From Rhabditoides inermis (lineage: Eukaryota; Nematoda; Chromadorea; Rhabditida; Rhabditidae): 64,000 nt of DNA. Below, in pieces: positions 12,342 through 21,900 of this stretch. The first letter of the stretch is position 1. The number at the start of each line of letters is the position of its first letter. A program made the translations under genes and the position numbers. The stretch spans positions 120,001 to 184,000 of the forward strand of contig CAWZYM010000196.1 of NCBI GenBank assembly GCA_963966185.1. The letters are read 5' to 3'. The notes beneath the pieces are model-generated. The model searched no databases, had not been told where the DNA came from, and saw only the letters and a list, made by a program, of their open reading frames with translations.

Positions 12342-13514
12342 CCCTTCCATATTTGTAACACTACTATATGTCTCCGTTTTCCCGTCACATATCACATGTG
12401 AGGTTGGTATAATTCATTGTGTAACAATTCATTTCGTGGTATCTGTCGATTGTCGTTTCACTTGATGATAATCGATTGTAGGATGGCCTGCGACGCTGCG
12501 CGGTTGGGCGTGCGCCGAGGGAAAAGGAAAGCGCAGAAGGCGCTCTGGCGACACGACGAGTCACTCAACAAACAACAACCGTCCGATCCTCCAGATGGCA
12601 TGGTTGGTGCAGTCGAATTCACACATGCCTTGCCCTCAGCTATTCTCTCTCCTGTATTGAGAATGTGTGTTTGTTTTTTTATGTGTTTTCAAATGGTTAT
12701 CATTTAGTGCGAGTGCGATGGAATGCGGTCAGAGGGGGGGGGGGGAGGAGTGAAGGGAGACGAACGCGACTCTACATGTCTCTGTCGGATGCGATGAGAA
12801 GTGAGTGAATCAGTCCGCCTTCGATCATCACATGACGTGTTAGATGTGCGTGTCGTCATGATCGCATTGAGAAGGGCGCGGATCAGAGGCGAATTCGAAG
12901 CAGTAAGATGAGTATGACTAAAGAGGAGGTCACCCACGGTGAGACTTCGCCACATTCCTCGCCAGCTGGACAGTACAAGTTTCTATTTACATATTCAACA
13001 ATATGTCTGGTGTGCCTTGTAATTAATCGCGGACAATTGACAGTACTTAATGTTAGCGAGTAGTAATGGATCCTACTCGCAGCGTCGGTCTTTCATTGAT
13101 CAGACAGATCAGACCGAGCTCGTCTACACTCTCGATTCATAAGCGCCGTCCAACGTGATTTATTTGTCTAGTGGATAGTAGTTGTTTGATGTATCATATT
13201 TTGCCTGTTAACTTGCTCCAACCGCGACGCGGCACTGCCCAGTAGCGTGCGCATTGGTGCGGTTCACATATGTAGTCGTGACCAAATGACATTGAATGTT
13301 ACTGATTCATGTTGGTTGATTGCCTAGGTTATTGTGGTGTGTCTGTCTACAAGTATCGTATCGATGATTTCAGTTGCCTCTCTACTCGGCAGTGGAAAGG
13401 AGAGGGCAGACACTCGAAAATGCGGATGTATGCAGGTAAACAACACACGCTTTCTCTATTGTTGACTCAAAATAAACTGTGATCGGTTTTCCATCGATTG
13501 GCAGTTCACTGCGT

Positions 13515-13668
13515 AGTTGTGGTGTTTGGGTGACAATCTCTCTCATTCGTTCTGTGTTCTACACGGTGTGTTGAGAGGGGAACAAGGGAATGATATTCCA
13601 ACTTCCCACGCGTTTAGTTTCATCTCCCTCCTCTCTCTTCCCTCTCGATCCCCTTCCTCCTCCCCCCT

Positions 13669-13710
<42 letters not shown>

Positions 13711-14525
13711 ACACCAAATCGGTTTCGCTCCGTTCGCGCAGCTTCCTTAGCCGCTCCCAGCTGAGTGACCCTTCAAGGATCACGTCCATGTCGCCCCACG
13801 TTTGCTGAAAGAAGCTATCTTTCATATACGGTTCTTTTCTCCACCCCCTTCTCTTCTCTTCTCCTCTCCTCTCCTCCCCCTATTCCCTCCTCCAACTCTT
13901 CTCTTCTCCCTCCTTCTCCATCTCTTTCCTCATCCTGTTCTCCTTCCCCTATCCACTCACCCGTAGTTCGAATGCTGGGTCTTGTGGAATGCAACCTGCC
14001 CCCCTCTTTTTTTTCTTTTTTTTGGGGGGACTTGGTCAGATTGCACTCCTGCGTTCCCGCCGGTCTAGCCGACTCTTGCGAGCGGGCAGCCGACGGCTTG
14101 AACGCCCACCGATGTAGATGAGGGGGTGATGGGCGATTGGAGCCAGGCTCGCCTCGCACCACCGACTGCCCCGCTCTTCCACACCGAGTGCCCCTTCCCC
14201 ACACCGTACGACAAACTGTTCGTCACGGCGCGTGAGGGGCCCTGAATGCGCAGAGCGTGCGATCAAAGATATCGCACGCCCGCGCGATCAGCGGCACGGA
14301 GCGGGCATCTGAAACGACGCTCGGTTAGTGTACTGTTGCCTTGTGACCCCATCTCGCACTCACTCGCTTCGCTCCAGTGCCTGCGTCGTGTCACGCACGA
14401 GGTTTGTCCACGCACCCAGAAGGGGCTGCGTGGACGCCCCCCGCGTCTCTCCCCCACGAGAGTGTCCGGCGGAATCCCCGCTCCCCCGGCACAACCCGAC
14501 ACCTGAAAATCACTCATTCTCTACC
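13515..14525 (-). pseudogene. X module D (best preserved)
   Basis: Minus-strand block 14506-14366 has acceptor and donor signals and reads VSGCAGG, then LVGERR, then SPFWVRGQ. The block around 13800-13710 reads QTWGDMDV, then WERLRKLRERSETDL, and ends at a GTGTGAG donor that runs straight into a GA tract. These frames look more protein-like than those of module C. No family is recognised and no complete chain to a stop was found. Confidence 0.35.
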
Positions 14526-15829
14526 CTTTCTCCACCTCACGTTCTCTCACTCTCTCGTTCCAGGTTCCCGTTTTGTCACGCTACTATAGTTTCTGTGTCG
14601 TCTTTTTTATAATGTAAACGTTGTTGTATATTGTAAATGATATGCCGATTGTTTGAGTGCGAGCGAGCGCGAACAGAGGGGAGCAATGTATGGCGGGCGT
14701 GGCAGTCGCACCGCGAGAGTCGGCAGCCCGCTTTTCCGTCACATCACAGGTGATTGGCGTAGAATTCATTGTGTTGACCAATGCATGTGATGGTATCAGG
14801 ATTATCGATTGCAGGGTCGCCTGCGACGCTGCGTCTTCTCGTCGGGCGTGCGCAGTTGACGAGTCATCAACACTCAACAATCGTCCGTTCCTCCAGACAT
14901 TGGATCATGGTTGGTGCAGTCGAATTCACACATGCCTTGCCCTCAGCTATTCTCTCTCCCCCTGTATTGAGAATGTGTGTTTCTGTGTTTGTTTCACTTA
15001 TGCGTTTTCAAATGGTTATCATTTAGTGCGAGTGCGATGGAATGCGGGCGGAGAGAGGGCAGCGAGCAGTTAAGGGAGACGAACGATGAGAAGTGAGTGT
15101 ATCAGTGTGCCTTCGATCATCACATGACATGTTCAGTAGTTGAGTGGGTAAGAGAAGGAGGGAAGAACGCGGAGCGGAGCGGAGGCGAATTGGGAGCCGT
15201 TGGAAAGTGGGATCGACTGGATTGGAGAGAAGCCGGCGCCGGCCAGCCACGGTCAGGCATCTCCAGATTAAAATAAAATTAAAACACATTCAAGTTTCTT
15301 CCCTAGTAGTCATCAATATTTCTGATGTTCCATGTTTTGCGAGCTGTTAAGTTTGCGAGCTGTTTTGCAAGCTCGGTCCTGCGCGCGTTCACTTATTTCG
15401 ACGACGTTCATTGATCATAGCTCGTCTGCACTCTCGATTTTCAAGCGTCGTTGAATGTGGTCTCTTTGCCTAGTGAATAGTCAGCGTGGCGATATGTTGG
15501 TAACATTTTTTCGTCAAACCACGACGCGTAATTGACGCATAGCGTGCAAAGGGGTGCGGTTCACTGGTCAGTGAACAAATGACATCGAATGTTACCGATT
15601 CATGTTGACTTATTGCCTAGGCAGTTGTGGTGTATCCGTCAATCCGTCTACAAGTATCACATGCTGATTTCAGTTGTCCTCTCTACTCCACAGTGGGAGG
15701 AGGCGGCTTGCTCATGCAAGAGGGCGTCAGATGGATGCGCCCGGCTACCCATCTACTGGCCCTCCTCTCCCCTCCTTATATCTCTAGCTGCCTCCGAATA
15801 AAGTATTGTGAGCGTATGGTGTTCAATGA

Positions 15830-16079
15830 GTGTGTTGTCGTAGTTCTTATATGTTTGGATATCATTCCCATCACTAGTACTGTGTTTTCATGATGTGTTG
15901 AGGAGAGAGAGGGTGTCCCTCGTCTCACTTGTTCAGTTTCATCTCTGCTCCCATCGTTTTCGAATGTATCGAGATCAGTCTCTCTCCCTCTCTCCCTCCC
16001 CCCTCTCTCCCTCTCTCCCTCTCTCCCTCTCTCCCTCTCTCCCTCTCTCCCTCTCTCCCTCTCCCCCCCTCTCTCTCCC

Positions 16080-16123
<44 letters not shown>

Positions 16124-16727
16124 ACAAAAAATGGTTTCTCTCCGATTGGCGCAGCTTATGTAGCCGCTCCCGGCTGACAGTGACCGCATCAAAGATCACT
16201 GTCCACGTCGCCCCACGTCAATCTGAAAGATATAGTTATTTCGAGATTCTCCTCCTCCTCTTTCTTCTCCTCTCTTCTCCCCTCCTCTCTCTTCCCTTCT
16301 CCCCCTATCCACTCACCCGTAGTTCGACAACCGGGTCTCGTAGAGTGCGCCCTGCTCCCTTGCGGGCCTTCATAGAACGCAGTCTCACGTTCCCGTCTCC
16401 TGACTCGACTCTTTCGCGAGCCGGCAGCTCACGGTTCGAACGCGCTTTCGGTGGAGGGGGCGGGGTGGCGACGAGATTCGAGTCAAACTCTCCTCGTGAC
16501 ACCGACTGCCCCCGCCCTTCTCACACCAAGAGTGCCCCATACTCCACGACCGACGACCCACTATGACAGAGTGGGCCGCCGCCTCGTATGTATGAGTGCC
16601 AGTGCGCGGCATGTGATGTTGCCGTTATGATGACGTCATCGCACGCCGACGCAGCCAGCGGCACAGAGCGTACACCTGAAACGACAGTCGGTTCGCGAAC
16701 TGTTTCTCGCCCGTCTTCCTCTATCTC

Positions 16728-16778
<51 letters not shown>

Positions 16779-16900
16779 CGCTCGCTCGCTCTCACGCACT
16801 CACTCGCTCTTCTCTCGTGCCCATTTGAGTGCTCCTCGAAGGGGTGCACCGGCGACAGACTCGCCACCAGATCCACTATCGACATCCATATGAGTCGTTC
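15830..16900 (-). pseudogene. X module E (diverged)
   Basis: The third period of the duplication has the landmark blocks in the same order. Its CT-rich tract is much longer (15980-16120), and a second CT tract (about 16732-16790) sits inside the region that forms an exon in other copies. The TGGGGCGACGTGGAC block reaches a stop early. Probably a dead copy. Confidence 0.35.
15978..16120. repeat. CT-rich microsatellite with CCCT periodicity
   Basis: About 140 bp of CTCTCTCC/CTCT repeats on the plus strand. Read on the minus strand it begins a few bases after a GTGAGTGAG donor-like string, as in the other X modules. Confidence 0.9.
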
Positions 16901-17384
16901 CCTCATCACAGTCCGCCTCCGCAGACGCCACTTGCTACCCCGGGGGTGTGAAGTCCCCGGCGTCGCATCACGCATCTATCCGGTAACTTCGGATGGCACT
17001 AAAAGGGAATATATACTTTCTGGAGTGATGCTGTTAGCAGTTCCGGTTTATTATGATGTATGTAAGTCTCTATTGTGTGACATCTTTCGTTCTCTGTCTG
17101 TTTCACTCTCGCTTCAAGAAAGAACGCAAAAGAACGTTTCACCACACCCTGTATTTTGAACGCAAGTGCCTAAATGTTTGGCAGTCAGATTATGATCATA
17201 TTATAATACGTTTTTATTATGTTTATAATATAATATAAGCTGAATCTTTCATTTCATTGAGCTCCTCACGCCATTCAGAGTGACTTGCGGACACTATTGT
17301 GGTGTAAGCTCTCGCCTCGCGCATGTCGAAATTTACCTCTTCTTCATTCGCAATGGGCCGCGGATATCGCGATGATCGCGCGGC

Positions 17385-17485
17385 GCAGCTGCGTCGCGGA
17401 CGCTGATGATTGAGAGCACCGGGATCGAACCAGCGACCTCTCGTCTCGCGCGCAGAACTCTTATCCACTCGGCCACGCAGACACT
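17385..17485 (-). repeat. tRNA-like sequence (probable tRNA-derived SINE)
   Basis: The minus strand has a good A box (TGGCCGAGTGG) and a B box (GGTTCGATCCC) about 35 bp apart. That is the internal RNA polymerase III promoter of tRNA genes. The T arm folds, but the acceptor ends do not pair and the anticodon stem is poor, so a working tRNA is unlikely. Adjacent sequence (17285-17330) resembles 8230-8290, which suggests a dispersed family. Confidence 0.55.
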
Positions 17486-18027
17486 TGGACTGTCTCCTTT
17501 TTTTGGGGGCTTGAACCTTAGGAGAGGGGTGCACGTGAGGCGAAACAGTGTGGGATTTAGAGAGGTTTAGACGAACAATGAACTGGAAAGAGCGTGTGTC
17601 GCAAAGAGAACCAGACCTCACTACGACACGAGAGAGCGTGCACTTCGGAGAGGGGCAGACGCCAACAGGACGCAAAAGAGTGTGCGAATCCGGAGACCGA
17701 GGCGATTAGAATGGAAGAGACTACGCGACTTACTCATAGACGCAGACAGAGGGCTCAATTATCAGCGGGGCAACATGTTTCTGAGGTTTTTGAAGGAAAG
17801 GAATACCTTATTTTGATGCATAATGGTAATAGCTTTACTTTTCTAGTACAACATAAACAATCTTCTAGCACGAGAGAACTCAACAAAATCAACAGACAAC
17901 AAAGCTAGTACAACAATCAATAAATTTCTATCTCCCATTAGCAAACAATCATAGCAACAATCAATCAAATTCTTTCATGAACTCATTCTTCACCTTTCCA
18001 TTTACCATCTCATCATCCCTTAATTAC

Positions 18028-18050
18028 AACCAGCGCGGCAGCGCTGGTTG
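18028..18050. other. Short perfect hairpin
   Basis: AACCAGCGC and GCGCTGGTT flank a four-base loop. The 9-bp GC-rich stem sits in otherwise AT-rich DNA with no gene around it. No function is assigned. Confidence 0.5.
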
Positions 18051-18374
18051 GTTTGTGTTAACCCTAGTCGCGCGCTAGAATCGGCAAAAGGCGACTGAAC
18101 GAAAGGTCCCTTAGAATCTTTGCGAGAACAATGTGATTCTGATAGATGTTATCAGGATGTTAGAAAATGGTTAAGTTTCGATTTTGGTAACGCTAGCTGT
18201 TGTAGGAAGCGAGATACGCGCGCGCGCCCCCTGAGGGGCAGCCAATCCCCCGTATACGGATCGTTTTCTAGGGGGGGGGGGGGTGGCGCGCACCGGCTGC
18301 CCCCAGCAGACAGGAGGTGCACAATCCGCACTGCCTGTGGATTGCACTGATATCGTTTAGATCGCGGGAACTGC

Positions 18375-18465
18375 CGTGCGCACATTAGTGTTGTGGTTAG
18401 CTATTGCGCCCGTTGAGACACATGGCTCGAGTTCGGTTCCGGCTGGTGGCAAACCTTTTGTAATA
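18375..18465 (+). repeat. tRNA-like sequence (probable SINE head)
   Basis: The plus strand shows TTAGTGTTGTGGTTAGC followed about 30 bp later by a B-box-like GAGTTCGGTTCC. The same lead string TTAGTGTTGTGGT occurs in the tRNA-like sequence near 62 kb on the minus strand, which points to a shared SINE family. The cloverleaf is incomplete. Confidence 0.45.
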
Positions 18466-18658
18466 TATGATTTTACATAGAAATGACATTGGAATTGTGA
18501 ATTTTCCCATCAGCATTACCTAAATTTCTTTTTTTGCAAATTTTATACAATTTTGGACTCAACAAGGTGTTGGAGAATTGTTGGATTTCTTTAAAAAAAT
18601 GTTTTGTGGTTCATGTTAATGTAGATAGATTTATATGAAATCCAATAAAAGTACATTC

Positions 18659-18942
18659 ATTATCTTTTAAAAGGACTTCCGTAAGAGAAGAGTTTGTGTT
18701 ACTCAACGTAATGCAACAAAAGCTCATGCATTTTATCAATCGAAATAGTACACAAACCTGCTCCAATAGTTCAACCGGATACCGAAATCAATTTCCCGAC
18801 ATACAACATTTGCTCGCATTAGTTATTATTGCAGAAAGAGCAGGTTTGTTTACTATTTCGATTGATAAAATGCATGAGCTTTTGTTGCATTACGTTGAGT
18901 AACACAAACTCTTCTCTTACGGAAGTCCTTTTAAAAGATAAT
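18659..18942. mobile_element. Foldback (MITE-like) element
   Basis: Two arms of about 105 bp (18659-18765 and 18838-18942) are near-perfect inverted copies around a spacer of about 72 bp. The outer ends read ATTATCTTTTAAAAGG and its complement. It lies only 16 bp beyond the stop codon of the MULE-like gene, so it would be in that gene's 3' UTR. I found no copy at the 5' end of the gene, so it does not look like that gene's own terminal repeat. Confidence 0.85.
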
Positions 18943-18957
18943 CTCTTCTCCATCACT

Positions 18958-21900
18958 CTATGCGTCGCAGCGACTGCAGATCCAGTCCAGCTTGTCGGCG
19001 AAGGAGGCATCGTCCGGCAGAGACTGCACAATCGCGGGCACGAGTTTGCTGCAGTTCTCCCCGGCCTCACCCACATGGGTAGCGCAGTACCAGCGCTCGC
19101 AGCGCCCACACGCGATCCAGTACTTGACTCGGCGGGCGCACATCGAACACCTATCATCCCTCTGCCGAGCCTCTTCTGCCAACTGTGTTCTCGCTTTCTT
19201 CTCGATCTCGGCACGATCGAGGCCGATCATGCAGTGCGCACCGCGGGCTTTCCTCTTGAGTGACTCGTAGAGAGACATCCGCGACTGTTCTGGTCTCTTT
19301 GGTGTAGTCACCTCTCCGGCCCACCTGAAAAAAGTTATGATCTTCCAAGATATTGAATTTAACAATGTCTCATGTTCACCTCCAATGGGCAAAATGTCTT
19401 CATGTTGGTCTTACCTTTTCTTCCGAAGTTCCCTCTGTGTTTCGTTGGCGAGAGGACGGCGCGCAGCAGGAGGAAGAGCGAATCTGCGAGGTGTTGAGGT
19501 GTCCTCGTCCTTACTGTGTAGCATGTCGACCACCTTCTGGAGTGAAGGGAGAACGCGCATGAAGTCGACAGTGGAAGCCTGAAAAAAATGAAGTTTTGTC
19601 CGGAAAGGCCAAAAACACTCTCCATTCCTCCTGCACTCCCACGAAAAGTACAGTAATTGTAATTGTCTAAATACCACCCACGCCGCATATTCGGTAAAAA
19701 AAACATATTTCACTTTGATTCCACATTCCACTGTCCACAGTTTACCTCTTGGATAGCGGCAATGACTCGCGCCCTCTCCTCCATAGCCATTTCTTCCTGC
19801 GCAGCATGGTCAATGTTCTCCTTCTCCTTGTCACCGTTCTCCTTCTCCTCCTCGACACGCCTTCTCTTATGTACAGTCGGAGTAGGGACGTCGTCCTTCA
19901 GACCGGGCGTGTTCTCTTTCTGAAACATTCGAATGTACACATAACACATACGTACGATACACTACTTATGATCACTGACCTCCTTATAGGGAACCGCAGT
20001 GACCAGAATGTGAATGATGTGAGCGTGGACGCAGGTGTAGGCTCCAACAAGGCCGACTGGACAGCTGCACAAAAAGCGGTGAGGACATGCGCCACACCTC
20101 GTGTACCGACACTTGCAGAGACAGTGAATGGGACACCCACCCACAATCCGCACCTGTAAATTAAAGAAACCAGAAATGTCCCATTGTTCATAAGAGATTT
20201 AGGAATGTCTCCTTGTTTCTCTCACCGTTTGGCCAAGCACTTGAAAGTCGCCAGTGTCTGTGACGTTGAAAGTCACACCATCCAGAATCTTGTCTACTGC
20301 TTCCCTGTGTGTCCTGTGGCCGTCCATATCTCGCTTCACCACCGACTTCTGCGGACCGTTTACCTGTAACCGTTCGTGAACTGTATAGTATCTAACATGA
20401 AATATCGGCTCTCCTTATTAAATTTCTCATCCACTGTACCATTGCGTCGAATTCGCGTTCCTTCCGATGGAACCACTCAAGCAACATATCAGTTGCTTCT
20501 CCAATGTGCAGCCTCCCTTCCTTGTTGCCGAAGACGTCCTTCTTGATCACCCTGAAAAAACTCTCTTAATACATTGATAATTAGGAATATTTATCTCGAA
20601 TCAAGTAACACATGCTAATGCAGTTTACGGTAAGGTTACGGTAAGGTTACGGTAAGGTACAGTAATACAACTCCTACAGCGAGTGAAGCCTACAGCAAAG
20701 AATTGAGAGGTGAAATACATAAAAATCGATATAACCGATATTTGAAAAAAAACTCACTTGTTGAATGCCTCAGTAGTCGTGTTCGTGGACAATCCAAGAC
20801 CGACTCGCCCATAGAGGGCCCACCTCGAAGAATCTCTCATCCAGTCCGATTGGAAGTAAGTGACGAGACGGTCAGCTGATGGAGAGTCGATCGTCTCTAG
20901 CTTCGACTTGAGCTCGTCCCACCCTCGCTGGAACATCTCGCTGGTCGACGAGCCAAAATTAGATCTCGTTCTTTCGTTCTCTCGTTTCGTTCTAGATCCT
21001 GGGCGTGGCTTAACACCAATGACAATTCTACACATGATGTACTCCCACAAAGATTTCATTTCCTCTATCCTCCCCTCTCTTTCAACTCACTATGCCATGT
21101 CGTAGAACAACAGAATGACAGACGCCTGGAGGACGGCCTGCTCTGTTCTCTCATGGGGATCGCTGTTCTAAAACACATTCTTCTTTTCTACTTAACTCTC
21201 TCCCTCCTCTCCAGCCTGATTTCCCCCCTCCCCTTCCTCCCTTCCCTCATAGTCAAAGGTATGTCTCGCGTTCTGACTATTATTCATTACATCTAATTCC
21301 TTCTCACCTCAGAGGCCTTCCGAATCGGTAGGTGAAGCTTGATTTTCTTCAGGATAGCGGCGTTCACGTGATAGCCGCATTGCAGCCACAGCGGAGAGAG
21401 AGGACGCTGCGAATAATCCAAAAGTTACTTGATATGTTAGTAACTACTCACAGTCACGGTCAAGGACTTCTGCACCGCCAGCTGATAGACATTCTCCGTA
21501 GCGGCAATCCATGCATTGCGAAAGCTTTCACAACAATCCGTCATGAGAGCTGCCACGTTCAGCAGTTTGCGATACCTGAACACGTTGACCGACTCGAGGA
21601 GAAGGAGAAAGAGAAAGAGAAAGAGAAAGAAAAGAGAAAGAGATAGAGCGAGCGAGCGAGCGAGAGAGACTCTTAGGGGTTACGGTAGCTCTCACAACGA
21701 AAGGTCAGAAATTACAAGCAGTTTACCTGGTGAGGTATCTGAACATCAGAGTTTCGAAGACAGGTTGAAGATGGGTCCTCGCCTCTCCCCTCAGGAAAGC
21801 GGCCAGAAATGGCATGCAAGTGTTTCTTTTGGTTTTAATGAGGAGAAGAGCAAGCTTGCAGGATGTGATTGTCACCTGGAGTTAAAGTTGTTATAGTAGC

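Larger units (their letters stand above)
11220..16900. repeat. Tandem segmental duplication with a period of about 2.3 kb
   Basis: The CACTCACACCAAATCGG string occurs at 11411 and 13707. GAATTCACACATGCCTTGCC occurs at 12617 and 14921. The string TTAGTGCGAGTGCGATGG occurs at 12705 and 15023. Spacings are 2296, 2304 and 2318 bp. A third, more diverged copy starts near 15.83 kb with its CT tract at about 15980-16120. Each period contains one X module plus a spacer with a recurring exon-like block (near 12480 and 14810). Confidence 0.85.

Noticed and set aside
17385..17485. Functional tRNA gene
   Set aside because: A and B boxes are good, but the acceptor stem does not close and the anticodon stem is weak, so it is listed as tRNA-like.
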